A DNA stretch of 61,541 nucleotides from an uncultured Clostridia bacterium. Its GTDB lineage: Bacteria > Bacillota > Clostridia > Oscillospirales > Oscillospiraceae. Below are positions 8,149 to 16,573 of this stretch, piece after piece (the first letter of the stretch is position 1; every line of letters begins with the position of its first letter). The notes below the pieces were generated by a model, which was given only the letters and a program-made list of their open reading frames with translations, did not search any database and was not told the DNA's origin. The translations under genes and the position numbers were made by a program. Location: NCBI GenBank assembly GCA_947572235.1, contig CANPBB010000005.1:1-61541 (forward strand), in the 5' to 3' direction.

Positions 8149-9490
8149 AGCGCATCTCGATGGTGCCAAAGGAGGTATAGTCGGGGAGCCATTTCAGCTC
8201 CACCTTGCCGGTCTCCCCGTGGCGGTTTTTGGCCACGATGCACTCGGCAATGTTCCGCTTCTCGCTGTCCTCGTTGTAGTAGTCGTCCCGGTAGAGGAAG
8301 AGCACGATGTCCGCGTCCTGCTCAATGGCGCCGGACTCACGGAGGTCGGAGAGCATGGGCCGCTTGTCCTCCCGCTTCTCGTTGGCGCGGCTCAATTGAC
8401 TCAGGCACACCACCGGCACCTCCAGCTCCTTGGCCATGATCTTCAGCATACGGGAGATGTCGCTCACCGCCTGCTGCCGATTCTCCCCGGCGTAGCCCCT
8501 GCCTCCGGCGGAGGTCATCAGCTGGAGATAGTCGATGATCACCAGGCCCAAGTTCTCCATCCGGCGGCACTTGGCATTCATATCCGCCACGGTGAGCAGG
8601 GGGTTGTCGTCAATGCGGATATCCGTCTGATTCAGGGCATTGGCCGACTGGGCAATCCGCACCCAGTCCGTCTCGCTGAGGTTCCCGGTGATCAGCTTCT
8701 GGTTGCTGACGAAGGCCTCGGCGCTGAGGAGGCGGGTGGCCAGCTGCTCCTTGGACATCTCCAAGGAGAACACGGCCACGGTTTTCTGGCAGGCCTTCCC
8801 CACATTCAGCGCGAAGTTCAGCGCCAGCGAGGTCTTGCCCATGCCCGGCCGGGCGGCCACTAAGATGAGGTCGGACTTGTTCAGCCCGTGGATCTTGCTG
8901 TCAACGGCGGAGAGCCCCGTGGAGAGCCCCGGCAGCCCCACCTGCCCGCTGGAGAGCTCATTGAGGTGGTCCAGCACCCCGGTGAGCACCTGTCCGATGT
9001 GGACCATGTCTTGAGCGCTGCGTCCCCGCCGGATGGCGTAGATCTTCTGCTCCGCCGCCTCCAGGGTGGTCCGGGCCTCCCCCGTCCCCTCCTGCACCAT
9101 GGCGGTAATCTCCCCGGCGGCGCTGGCGACGGAGCGCAGCAGGGCCTTGTCCCGGACAATGGCCGCATACTCCATGGCATTGGCGCTGGTGGGGGTCACC
9201 TCCATCAGCTGGGCCAGATAGGACCGGGTGGTCTGGGGATCGTAGACGCCGTTTTTCTGCATCTCCTCCGCCACGGTGAGACCGTCAATGGGCCGGGAGT
9301 AGGAGAACATGGTGTAGATGGTCTCAAAGATCTCCCGATTCTGCCGCAGATAGAAGTCCTCCGGCTGGAGCTTATCCATCACGTCCTTCACGCAGGTCGC
9401 GTCAATGAGCATGGACCCCAGCACAGCCTGCTCCGCATCAATGCTGTGGGGCATGGCTTGTCGGGTTAAAATGTCTTCGATGACGGGCAT
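8138..9490 (-). CDS. dnaB: Replicative DNA helicase DnaB
   Basis: DnaB (DnaC in Bacillus) is the hexameric 5'-3' helicase of the replication fork. The 450-residue protein has the N-terminal dimerisation domain beginning PHSIDAEQAVLGSMLID, Walker A ARPGMGKTS in the RecA-like domain, Walker B LVIIDYLQLM and the DnaB hallmark SQLSRANEKREDKRP. The ATG at 9490 follows AAAGGAG. It is the first gene of a tight leftward series dnaB-tilS-hpt-ftsH. Upstream lies a repeat-filled gap instead of the usual rplI neighbour. Confidence 0.97.
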   Translation of the reverse strand: MPVIEDILTRQAMPHSIDAEQAVLGSMLIDATCVKDVMDKLQPEDFYLRQNREIFETIYTMFSYSRPIDGLTVAEEMQKNGVYDPQTTRSYLAQLMEVTPTSANAMEYAAIVRDKALLRSVASAAGEITAMVQEGTGEARTTLEAAEQKIYAIRRGRSAQDMVHIGQVLTGVLDHLNELSSGQVGLPGLSTGLSAVDSKIHGLNKSDLILVAARPGMGKTSLALNFALNVGKACQKTVAVFSLEMSKEQLATRLLSAEAFVSNQKLITGNLSETDWVRIAQSANALNQTDIRIDDNPLLTVADMNAKCRRMENLGLVIIDYLQLMTSAGGRGYAGENRQQAVSDISRMLKIMAKELEVPVVCLSQLSRANEKREDKRPMLSDLRESGAIEQDADIVLFLYRDDYYNEDSEKRNIAECIVAKNRHGETGKVELKWLPDYTSFGTIEMRYGE

Positions 9491-9541
9491 AGGGAGGTCT
9501 CCTTTCCTCTTTTTCAGCGGGGGGATCGCCCCCCGGGGCGA

Positions 9542-9569
9542 CCTACTTTTCTCGCGCGAGAAAAGTAGG
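9542..9569. repeat. 28-bp perfect palindrome
   Basis: CCTACTTTTCTCGC at 9542-9555 is followed immediately by its exact complement at 9556-9569. It sits between the dnaB start region and copy 1 of the dispersed repeat, preceded by a second stem GGGGGGATCGCCCCCC. It may form a cruciform or mark the repeat's border. Confidence 0.8.
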
Positions 9570-9885
9570 CAAAAGCGCGCTTAGGTGTCCGCTCAGGCGG
9601 GCTTTAGCCCCCCTCCTTGGGGGGCACAGCCCTTATTCGCTCCCCCCTAAGAACCCCAAGACGCGACGCAGCTTCGGTAGACTGGTACGTAGGTTTACTG
9701 CGCAGCTTCGGACGCGGCGGCGGTGGCTCTCCCACGGATAAAGGTATCTTGAGAGCGTGCCCCCGTCTTTAGCCATGCTGTAGACGGCCGCTGCCGCTCT
9801 GCCTGCCTCGCTTCGACTTGCCGCCGGGACTTGATAGGGGTTGCGCTGTTCGTAGTGCGGCAAAGGCCGCCGTGCCTATTGGTGT
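9561..9885 (+). repeat. Dispersed long repeat, copy 1
   Basis: Recognised by the shared opening GCTTAGGTGTCCGCTCAGG, the imperfect hairpin around GGCGGGCTTTAGCCC, then CCTAAGAACCCCAAG, the block ACGCGGCGGCGGT, and GCCGCTGCCGCTCTGC. Other copies are at 39112-39565 (same strand), and 27175-27467 and 46880-47325 (opposite strand). Short open frames cross it but differ between copies, so it is treated as non-coding. Confidence 0.75.
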
Positions 9886-9892
9886 ACCGTAT

Positions 9893-10181
9893 GTAGGGGC
9901 GGCCTGTGGCCGCCCGTTTTATAGGCGCTCACCGTATGGGGGGGGAGGACGGGCCGATGGGGACATCGGCCCCTACGGACGAGGGAATTTTGTGGGGACC
10001 GGTGTCCTCACCGGTCCGTTCTACCGGCGCTCGTCGCACTGGGGAAGGGCAGGCGCACGGTGTGCGCCCACATGATGTGTTTGGCTATGCCGTTCGTAGG
10101 GCGCGACGACCTCGGCGCGCCGTCCCTCGTCGGCTGGGATGGTTCGATAGACCACCCGCAGGGGCGGATATGCTCCGCTCG
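9893..10181. repeat. REP/REPIN-like palindrome array 1
   Basis: At least six short palindromes follow one another. Examples are a GTAG-headed GGGGCGGCC/GGCCGCCC at 9893, GGGCCGAT/ATCGGCCC ending in CTAC at 9951-9976, ACCGGTGTCCTCACCGGT near 10000, GGCGCACGGTGTGCGCC near 10050, and a GTAG-headed GGCGCG module at 10096. Pairs face each other across a linker resembling GTTCTACCGGCGCTC. The order matches the array at 50301-50636. It lies just beyond the 3' end of the gene at 10199. Confidence 0.8.
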
Positions 10182-10198
10182 TCGGCGGCGTTGCTTTC

Positions 10199-10954
10199 CT
10201 ATGGACGCGGTGCATTTTTCGCGGGTATTGCCCAATCCCGCAAATTCCCGCACTCCCGCAGCTTCCCCCGCAGCTTCTTTTGCAGCTCATCTGCGATCTG
10301 GTGGTCCTGCGCAAACCAGTCGTTCAGCGCCCGCAGGCCCTCCTCCTCCCGGCCCGAGGCCGACAGGAGAAACGCCCGGATATATTCCGGCGCGGGCCAG
10401 TGGTTGAGCGTCTGCCGGCTCTGCTCCCCGGCCATGGCCAGACCCCTCTCAGCCCCCTGGGAGGCGGAAAACCAAGCGTCCCCCAAGGGCTTCGACCGCT
10501 CAAAAACGCGCAGCAGCAGCCGCTCCACATCCTCCAAATCCCTGCCGAAGAGGCTGAACTGATAGTTCCGGCTCCCGGCCTCCTCGGGGGAGATCAGCTC
10601 CCTCGTCCAGACAAACAGCTGCAGCCCCGCGCTTTTCTCCGTTCTCTGATAGCGGTACCCTTTGCCGTCATTTTGGAGAACCGGAACAAAATCAAAACAC
10701 CAGCCAAAGGCAAACTCGCCGCCGGCGCCCTTCAGGAGGCGGACGCGGACCACCCGACGGGCATAGGCCTCCCAAGGGCCGATCCACTGGTAGGCGCCGT
10801 CGTACCGATACCCCTCCGCCTCCAGCACAGGCGAGACCCGGCGCTTCAGCAGCTCTTTGAGCTGGGTATTGGTGGCCAGCATGTCATAGGACCGCTCCGA
10901 TGGGCTCTCCGCCCGTCGGGATTTCCCCAGAATGGGCCAGTTTTTCCAGTCCAT
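10199..10954 (-). CDS. Protein of unknown function, possibly DUF4304-like
   Basis: A 251-residue soluble protein starting at ATG 10954 behind GGGAG. The N-terminal half has KELLKRRVSPVLEAEGYRYD followed by beta-rich sequence, loosely like DUF4304 proteins; this is a weak impression. The C-terminal half is helical (LRALNDWFAQDHQIADELQK). No signal peptide, membrane segment or catalytic motif is visible. It lies between rplI and dnaB, which are usually close together, with repeat-filled gaps on both sides. Its last residues (AIPAKNAPRP) run close to REP array 1. Confidence 0.65.
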   Translation of the reverse strand: MDWKNWPILGKSRRAESPSERSYDMLATNTQLKELLKRRVSPVLEAEGYRYDGAYQWIGPWEAYARRVVRVRLLKGAGGEFAFGWCFDFVPVLQNDGKGYRYQRTEKSAGLQLFVWTRELISPEEAGSRNYQFSLFGRDLEDVERLLLRVFERSKPLGDAWFSASQGAERGLAMAGEQSRQTLNHWPAPEYIRAFLLSASGREEEGLRALNDWFAQDHQIADELQKKLRGKLRECGNLRDWAIPAKNAPRP

Positions 10955-11244
10955 TTGCTATACTCCCGTTCTATGTGTCAGGTTTTTGATCTGCCGTTTT
11001 GGGCATCCCCGGCGCGGTGGGGGCGGGAGAGCGGGCCGTTTAGCGAACCAGCCCGGTTGACGGGGGACGGCGCGCCAAGGTCATCGCGCCCTACGGGGGT
11101 CATCGGGGACGTGGCAGGCGTCGGGGGAGGGTCCCCGGGCCCAGAGCCGCCCGGGGGCGAACCCCCTGTCCCCAAATCGTGCCGACGCGGCGCGAAAAAA
11201 GGCCGGGTACTGCGCCGCAGCCCCCCTTGGAGGACCCGCGCCAA
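10955..11244. other. Intergenic stretch with one REP-like module
   Basis: Between rplI and the unknown gene there is no convincing coding sequence. A REP-like palindrome GGCGCGCC...GGTCATCGCGCC ending in CTAC occurs at 11065-11094. Another inverted stretch (GGCGTCGGGGGAGGGTCCCC) lies just beyond. Confidence 0.6.
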
Positions 11245-11694
11245 CTATTTCTCCTCCGCCACCACCACATAAACGGTGCCGGAGATCTCAAACCCCAGCT
11301 TGGCCTTCAGCTCATAGGTCCCAAAGGCCTTGATGGGCTCATCAATCACAATCTTCTGCTTGGCAAGCTCAATGCCGTGCTGGCTTAAAAGCCCCTCGCT
11401 GATCTCCTTGGAGGTGATGGTGCCGAAGAGCTTCCCATTGGCTCCGGCCTTGGCGGTGAGCTTCACCACAGCCCCCTTGAGCTTTTCGGCCACAGCCTCC
11501 GCCTCGGCCTTCTGCCGGGCCTCCTCGGCCTTCCGGGCCTTCTCCTGCAGCTTCATGGTATTCATGGCGTCAGCGGTGGCGGGCACCGCCAGCTTCCGGG
11601 GCAGCAGGAAGTTGCGGGCATACCCCTCGGCCACCTCCACCATCTGCCCCTTCTTCCCCTGACCTCTTACATCCTGCTGTAAAATTACTTTCAT
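11245..11694 (-). CDS. rplI: 50S ribosomal protein L9
   Basis: L9 binds 23S rRNA at the base of the L1 stalk. The 149-residue product starts [21 protein letters not shown], has the glycine-rich N-domain with [13 protein letters not shown], a long charged helix (about residues 42-75) and the C-domain with [13 protein letters not shown] directly precedes the ATG; I use the ATG because L9 begins MKVIL and it is 9 bases from AGGAGG. It is downstream of gdpP, as in many Firmicutes, with a multi-hairpin element in between. Confidence 0.97.
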   Translation of the reverse strand: MKVILQQDVRGQGKKGQMVEVAEGYARNFLLPRKLAVPATADAMNTMKLQEKARKAEEARQKAEAEAVAEKLKGAVVKLTAKAGANGKLFGTITSKEISEGLLSQHGIELAKQKIVIDEPIKAFGTYELKAKLGFEISGTVYVVVAEEK

Positions 11695-11768
11695 CACAAA
11701 AATCCTCCTATATGATGTCTCCCGCTTCTCCTTTGCGGCTCCCGCCGCAAAGAAAAATCCTTGCAGGG

Positions 11769-11887
11769 TTTCGCGTCCAAGGCGCGAAATAAACTAAAAA
11801 TCATTTTTGCCGGAAACCGCGTTTTCGGCAAAAATACTTCTCAGCCGACAGGCGTGCGGGCAAAGCGAGTGCGGCGCTGGCGGCTGC
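11769..11887 (-). repeat. Multi-hairpin intergenic element, copy B (gdpP-rplI gap)
   Basis: Homologous to 6071-6205 over most of its length. The first stem reads TTTCGCGTCC/GGCGCGAAA. The second reads TTTTTGCCG/CGGCAAAAA around the identical GAAACCGCGTTTTC core. Then come TCTCAGCCGACAGGCGTGCG and GCGAGTGCGGCG...GGCGGCTGC. It lacks the extra 8-bp stem of copy A. A further dyad at 11897-11922 (CGCTTGAAATCCG against CGGATTTTAAGCG) sits just before the gdpP stop. Placement in the transcribed gap of a leftward gene pair matches copy A. Confidence 0.75.
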
Positions 11888-11935
11888 GGGCCCTTTCGCT
11901 TGAAATCCGCGGATTTTAAGCGCGGTGCGAAGCGC

Positions 11936-13927
11936 CTATTCCTCAAAGTACCGATCAATCGAGCGCAATACCCGCTCCCGCACCGCGTCGGTGGTGGTGT
12001 TGGGGACAAAGCCGCCGGCCGCGGTGTTGTTGCCGCCGCCGCCCAAGGCCTCCAAGATCACCTGCACGTTGATATCCCCCAAGCTCCGGGCGGAGAGGGC
12101 GGCGCCCTCGCCGCTGCGGTAGACCACCACCGAGGCTTGGACGCCCTTCAGGGTAAGAAGGTCGTCGGCGGCCTTGGCGGCCACGATCCGGGGACACTCC
12201 CGGTTTACCGCCGCCACAGCGATGTCCTCGTGGACCATCACCGCCTGGCGGATGATGTCGTATCGCTCCACCATGCTGTGGAGGTCGCTCTGGAACAGGC
12301 GGCTGACCTCGATGGTATCCGCCCCGGAGCGGCGGAGGAAAGCCGCGGCCTCGAAGGTGCGGCTGCCTGTGCGCTGGGTGAAGTTCTTGGTATCCAAAAC
12401 CATCCCCGCCAGAAGGGCCTCCGCCTCCCCCCGGAGGAGGTCGGAGCCGTCCACCAGATACTGCAGAAGCTCCGTCACCAGCTCGCTGGCGGAGGAGGCG
12501 TAGGGCTCGTGGAAGTTCAGCGCCGCATTCTCAATATAGGTGGCGGCCCGGCGGTGGTGGTCGATTACCGCCACACGGTTGCAGGTATCTAAGAGCTGGC
12601 TTGACTCCACCATGTCCGGCCGGTTGGTATCCACCACCACCAGAAGGGCGCCGGGCTGGGCGTGGACAAAGGCGTCGCTGCCGGAGACAAACATGTCCTC
12701 GTACTCCGGCAGGAGCTGGAGCCGATGGACCAGCGGATTGGCGTTGTTGTTGCTTAAATCCAGCACAATCCGGCACCGTTTGCGGTGTTTGCGGGCCACG
12801 CAGCAGATACCGGCGGCGGCGCCCACGGTGTCCATATCGGCGTACTCGTGCCCCATGACGTAGACCTCGCTGGCGTCGCTGACCAGATCCCCCAGGGCCT
12901 TGGCCATGACCCGGCTTTTCACCTTGGTCCGCTTCTCCGCCGACTGGCGGCGGCCGCCGTAGAACTGGAAGTCGATGCTGTCCCGGACCACCGCCTGATC
13001 GCCGCCCCGGCTGAGGGCCATCTCGATGCACTTGTTGGCGCTGGTAAAGAGCTGCTCAAAGGTCTCGTTGTCCTTGCCCATGCCGATGGAAAGGGTGGCG
13101 GTGACGCCGTCGGCGCTGGTAACGGAGTGGACGGCATCCAGGATAGAGAACTTCTCCTCCACCATCTCCTCAAAGAACTGCTCCTCAAAGACGAAGAGGT
13201 AGCGGTCCCGATCATACTTGCGCAGGAGGCCGCTTTTGCCCTCCACCCAAGTGTTGATCCGCTCGTCAATCTGGGCCAGGACGGAGGAGCGGGCGGCCTC
13301 GCCGCCGGCCTTCATCAGCTCCTCATAGTTGTCAATCATCAGAATGCTGACCACCGGGCGGCTCTCGGCGTACCGGTCGCAGATGCGGGCGGTGTCGGTG
13401 ATGTCCATCCAGTAGGTGGTCACCAAGAGATTCTCCCCCACTGCCTTGCCGCTGACCCGGTTGGCCGAGCCAAAGACTTGGTAGAGCCGGCCATTGAGTT
13501 CCACCCGGTCGGGGCACACCTTCTCCCCGTTGAGAAGCCACTGGCAGCTGAAGCCGGGGATCAGCTCCCCCAAATGGATATTGAAGAACAGCTCGTCGCT
13601 CTGCCCGGCGATGGCGAGGAAGTTGTCGTTGCTCCAGATCACCTCCTGTGTGTCCGCCCGGAATACCAGGATGGGCAGGGGGGCGTTCAAAATGGCGTTC
13701 TTACTGGCGGAGTCCACGCCGCCGGTGAGGCCGTTGATGTACTGGAGCAGGTTCTGCTTGCGCTTCTTGGCGGCGTGCTGGACAAAGATGTAGAAGATCA
13801 GCGTCAGCGCGGCCTCCGCCAGCGCCAGCACCGGCTGGAAGGGGATGGCCAGCACCACGAACAGGCTCAGGCAGATAATCGCCGGCTGGATGTTGGGCTC
13901 AATCAGGCGGGTTAGTTTCTTATTCAA
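11936..13927 (-). CDS. gdpP: Cyclic-di-AMP phosphodiesterase GdpP
   Basis: GdpP hydrolyses c-di-AMP, a second messenger controlling potassium and wall homeostasis. The 663-residue protein has two N-terminal membrane segments (about residues 14-50), a PAS-like region, a degenerate GGDEF domain, then DHH and DHHA1 domains: GHEYADMDTVGAA, VVVDTNRPDMV, VIDHHRR and GGGGNNTAAGG. I use TTG 13927 as start because GGGAGG lies 8 bases upstream and the protein then begins with the positively charged NKKLTRLIEP; an upstream TTG precedes that site. The rplI gene follows on the same strand. Confidence 0.95.
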   Translation of the reverse strand: MNKKLTRLIEPNIQPAIICLSLFVVLAIPFQPVLALAEAALTLIFYIFVQHAAKKRKQNLLQYINGLTGGVDSASKNAILNAPLPILVFRADTQEVIWSNDNFLAIAGQSDELFFNIHLGELIPGFSCQWLLNGEKVCPDRVELNGRLYQVFGSANRVSGKAVGENLLVTTYWMDITDTARICDRYAESRPVVSILMIDNYEELMKAGGEAARSSVLAQIDERINTWVEGKSGLLRKYDRDRYLFVFEEQFFEEMVEEKFSILDAVHSVTSADGVTATLSIGMGKDNETFEQLFTSANKCIEMALSRGGDQAVVRDSIDFQFYGGRRQSAEKRTKVKSRVMAKALGDLVSDASEVYVMGHEYADMDTVGAAAGICCVARKHRKRCRIVLDLSNNNANPLVHRLQLLPEYEDMFVSGSDAFVHAQPGALLVVVDTNRPDMVESSQLLDTCNRVAVIDHHRRAATYIENAALNFHEPYASSASELVTELLQYLVDGSDLLRGEAEALLAGMVLDTKNFTQRTGSRTFEAAAFLRRSGADTIEVSRLFQSDLHSMVERYDIIRQAVMVHEDIAVAAVNRECPRIVAAKAADDLLTLKGVQASVVVYRSGEGAALSARSLGDINVQVILEALGGGGNNTAAGGFVPNTTTDAVRERVLRSIDRYFEE

Positions 13928-13984
13928 ATGATATCCCTCCCACAAAAAGCAGAGGCACTCTCTCTAAATCAGTGCTCTTTAAGG

Positions 13985-14013
13985 ATTATATCATGGGGTT
14001 GGCGTAAAGTAAA
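13985..14013 (-). promoter_or_regulatory. Promoter for gdpP-rplI
   Basis: Read leftward, TTTACT (14008-14013) and TATAAT (13985-13990) are 17 bases apart and lie about 60 bases before the gdpP start. Confidence 0.65.
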
Positions 14014-14050
14014 GGAATGACTGACGAAATTGCGCGCCCCCGTTAAGAAA

Positions 14051-14076
14051 CCCCGCCGCAGCGATCTGCGGCGGGG
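14051..14076 (-). terminator. Terminator-like hairpin after the AEC transporter gene
   Basis: The stem CCCCGCCGCA/TGCGGCGGGG encloses a 6-base loop. Read leftward it is followed by TTTCTTAACG, a weak T-run. Confidence 0.7.
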
Positions 14077-14096
14077 CCCCTATGTTCCCTTTTGCC

Positions 14097-15014
14097 CTAC
14101 AGCAGCAGGATGGCCACCAAGGGCATGGTCAGCATGGACACTATCGTGGTTATAAACACGGCGAAGGAGGCCAGCCCCTCATTGGAGTTGTATTCGATGC
14201 AGAGCACGGTGGTGTTGGCCGCCGCCGGCACCGCCGAGAGAACCACGGAGACGCCTAAAATCAGCGGGTCCTGGAGGAACAGGCGCAGCACCGCCCACAC
14301 CGCCACAGGCCGCAGCAGCAGCGTAAAGGCGGCGAGCACGTACACCCGCCACTCCCGCAGCAGCTCCCGGCCGGGCAGGTTGGCCAGGGAGGACCCCACC
14401 ACCAGCATGGCCCCGGGAACCGTCATGGCCCCTAAGCTGCCCACCGCGTCGGAGAGGAAGGCGGGCAGGCGCACCCCCAGCACCAGCAGCGTCAGAGCCG
14501 CCACGGCGGAGATCACCGGCGCGCTGTGCAGGGTCTTTTTCAGGCTGTCGGCGTCCCGTTTGCCGCTGATGAGCACCACACCGTAGGTGTAGACCAGCAC
14601 GTTGAAGGGAATATTGTAGATGGCGGCGTAGAACAGCGCCCCCTCCCCGAAGAGGGAGCTGATCAGGGGGAAGCCCAGAAAGCCGATATTCCCAAAGAGG
14701 ACCATAAACTGGTAAACCCCGCTGTCCGGCCGGTTCCGGGCAACAGTCCTGCTGAAGAGGAGGCTCAGGAGGAAGAGCACCCCGTAGTAGGCGGCCGCCG
14801 AGCCGGCCAGCTCCGCGGCGGCCGAGGGGCTGAGGTTGATATCCGTGTTGACGATGGAGTCCACGATCATGGCGCTCATGGACACGTTGATAATCAGGCG
14901 GGAGAGCATCTTGTTGGCCTCCGGCTTCAACAGCCCCGCCTTGTTGCACAAAAAACCTGTGGCCATCAGCAGAAACAGCGTCCCCATGCAGGCCGCCAAG
15001 TTATTGAAATCCAT
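14097..15014 (-). CDS. AEC-family (auxin efflux carrier-like) permease
   Basis: A 305-residue integral membrane protein starting MDFNNLAACMGTLF at ATG 15014. It has about ten hydrophobic segments in the two-times-five arrangement of the AEC/bile-acid-type fold, with GNIGFLGFPL and VPAAANTTVLCIEY as family-like motifs. Bacterial members export or take up small organic anions such as malate, but the substrate cannot be read from sequence. The upstream gap contains no close neighbour on this strand and the gene appears monocistronic. Confidence 0.9.
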   Translation of the reverse strand: MDFNNLAACMGTLFLLMATGFLCNKAGLLKPEANKMLSRLIINVSMSAMIVDSIVNTDINLSPSAAAELAGSAAAYYGVLFLLSLLFSRTVARNRPDSGVYQFMVLFGNIGFLGFPLISSLFGEGALFYAAIYNIPFNVLVYTYGVVLISGKRDADSLKKTLHSAPVISAVAALTLLVLGVRLPAFLSDAVGSLGAMTVPGAMLVVGSSLANLPGRELLREWRVYVLAAFTLLLRPVAVWAVLRLFLQDPLILGVSVVLSAVPAAANTTVLCIEYNSNEGLASFAVFITTIVSMLTMPLVAILLL

Positions 15015-15159
15015 GTTTGGTCTTTCCTTCCCCTGTTTCCGCCGTCCCCGCCGGGGATGGGCAGAAATCAAAAATCGCCGCAGCTTCTTAGGATTATAGA
15101 CCAAAACGGAGCAATGTCAAATGTTTTCTTTTCTGGGAGAACCGGTTCCGCCGCCGGTC

Positions 15160-16044
15160 CTACTCTAAAAGGGCCGTCAAGTCCTCCACCGCCAGCCCCG
15201 GCTGGAGGGCCAGGCTGATCCCGTAGCCCAATATTTTCCCGATCTCCCGCACCTGGGCGTCCACGTCCTTGGGCGTCACAAACAGCGACGCCCCCCTGCC
15301 CGCCAGTGCCGCCGGCTCCTCCGTGTCCTCCCCATCCCCCAGAAGATCCAGCGCCAAGGTCCGGGCGTCCACCACCGTTGGCACGCCTACCGAGATCACC
15401 GGCACGCCCAGCAGCTCCTCGTTCAGCGCCAGACGGCGGTTCCCCACGCCGCTGCCGGGGATGATCCCTGTGCTGCTGAGCTGGATGGTGGTGCACAGGC
15501 GCTGGAGGCTCCGGGCGGCCAGCGCGTCAATCACCACCACCGCCGCGCACTCCGAGGCCTGGGACAGGCCCCGGACCCACTCGGCGGACTCCAGCCCCGT
15601 GGTGCCCAGCACCCCCGCCGCCGCCGCCGAGGTGGGGCGGAAGTCCGGCAGGACCTCCTTCAGGTGCCGGGTGATCAGCAGGTGCTCAATGGCCAGGGGG
15701 CCCACCGCGTCCGGAGTCATGGCCCGGTTCCCCAGCCCCGCCACAAACACCGGCCCCTCCTCCGGCAGCAGCTCCCCCAGCTCCTCCGAGAGGGCCTTCA
15801 CCGCCGGCAGAAACTGTCCCGAGCGGTGGGCGAAGTAAGGTGATAGGTCCACCGTCCGGTAGGAGCCCACCGGCTTCCCCAAGGCCTCGGCCCCCTCCTG
15901 ATCCAAAATGTCCACACGGGTGACGGGAAACCCCCGCCGCTGCCGCTCCCGGGCCCGGACGCCCCGGAGCTTGGTGGTCTCCCCCGCCCGCTCCCGGTAG
16001 AGTTCCCGGGCCTCCACGGCCAAATCCGTTCGGTACTGCTGCAT
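15160..16044 (-). CDS. gpr: Germination protease Gpr
   Basis: Gpr is the endopeptidase that degrades small acid-soluble spore proteins during germination. The 294-residue protein starts MQQYRTDLAVEARELYRERA, which includes the propeptide, and contains GLGNRAMTPDAVGPL, VVVIDALAARS and STGIIPGSGVGNRR, typical of this aspartic-type protease family. It is direct evidence of an endospore-former. It is divergent from rpsT, as gpr is in many Clostridia and Bacilli. A sigma-G promoter would be expected but I could not place one with confidence. Confidence 0.96.
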   Translation of the reverse strand: MQQYRTDLAVEARELYRERAGETTKLRGVRARERQRRGFPVTRVDILDQEGAEALGKPVGSYRTVDLSPYFAHRSGQFLPAVKALSEELGELLPEEGPVFVAGLGNRAMTPDAVGPLAIEHLLITRHLKEVLPDFRPTSAAAAGVLGTTGLESAEWVRGLSQASECAAVVVIDALAARSLQRLCTTIQLSSTGIIPGSGVGNRRLALNEELLGVPVISVGVPTVVDARTLALDLLGDGEDTEEPAALAGRGASLFVTPKDVDAQVREIGKILGYGISLALQPGLAVEDLTALLE

Positions 16045-16152
16045 AGCTTGTGACGCTCCTCTCTTTTGGCTACAAGATGTAGTATTCTCAGGGTATTTTT
16101 CACGGGGTCAGAAAATTTATTCGAAAAAAGCGGAGGAAAATTGAAAAAAGAC

Positions 16153-16181
16153 TTGCAAAAAGAGGGAAACCATGCTAAAAT
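16153..16181 (+). promoter_or_regulatory. rpsT promoter
   Basis: TTGCAA (16153-16158) and TAAAAT (16176-16181) are separated by 17 bases. The leader that follows contains a GGAGGA/TCCTCC hairpin near 16193-16212. Confidence 0.7.
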
Positions 16182-16242
16182 ACCATCCTGCGTGGAGGAG
16201 CAGCGTCCTCCCGTGAATTTCCCGTTGGAGGAGGTGTTTGGT

Positions 16243-16503
16243 TTGCCGAATATCAAGTCTGCTAAGAAGCGTGTTTTGCTGTCTCAGGCCCGCAACGCCC
16301 GCAACAAGGCCAATCGCAGCGCGCTGAAGACCGCGATCAAGAAGTTTGAGGCTGCTGCCGCGGAAGGCAAGCGCACCGAGGCCGAGGGCGCTTACAAGGC
16401 CGCCGTGAAAATGGTCGATCAGAGCGTGCGCAAGGGTGTGCTGCACAAGAACAATGCTGCCCATAAGAAGAGCGCGATGACCTTGAAGCTGAGCAAGATT
16501 TAA
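16243..16503 (+). CDS. rpsT: 30S ribosomal protein S20
   Basis: The 86-residue basic protein begins PNIKSAKKRVLLSQARNARN after a TTG start at 16243 and contains the typical long helices of S20, which binds 16S rRNA early in 30S assembly. The TTG follows a strong GGAGGAGGTG. TTG starts are common for rpsT and may be part of autoregulation. The gene is monocistronic, with a promoter upstream and a strong terminator downstream. Confidence 0.97.
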   Translation: MPNIKSAKKRVLLSQARNARNKANRSALKTAIKKFEAAAAEGKRTEAEGAYKAAVKMVDQSVRKGVLHKNNAAHKKSAMTLKLSKI

Positions 16504-16514
16504 CAAACCAAACT

Positions 16515-16554
16515 GGGGAGACGAAAGAGAAATCTTTCGTCTCCCCGTTTTTTT
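16515..16554 (+). terminator. rpsT terminator
   Basis: A 14-bp stem GGGGAGACGAAAGA with loop GAAA and exact complement is followed by G and seven T. Confidence 0.95.
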
Positions 16555-16573
16555 GTCCCTGCCCTATGGACGC

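Noticed and set aside
9893-10181. CRISPR array or integron-like array
   Set aside because: The repeated parts are palindromes of different sequence with a constant foot, without regular direct repeats and spacers; a REP array fits better.
12785-13915. A 376-codon frame antisense to gdpP
   Set aside because: Shadow frame with no recognisable protein features.
16045-16140. Sigma-G promoter for gpr
   Set aside because: A partial -10-like AATACTA is present but no -35 at the right distance could be matched.
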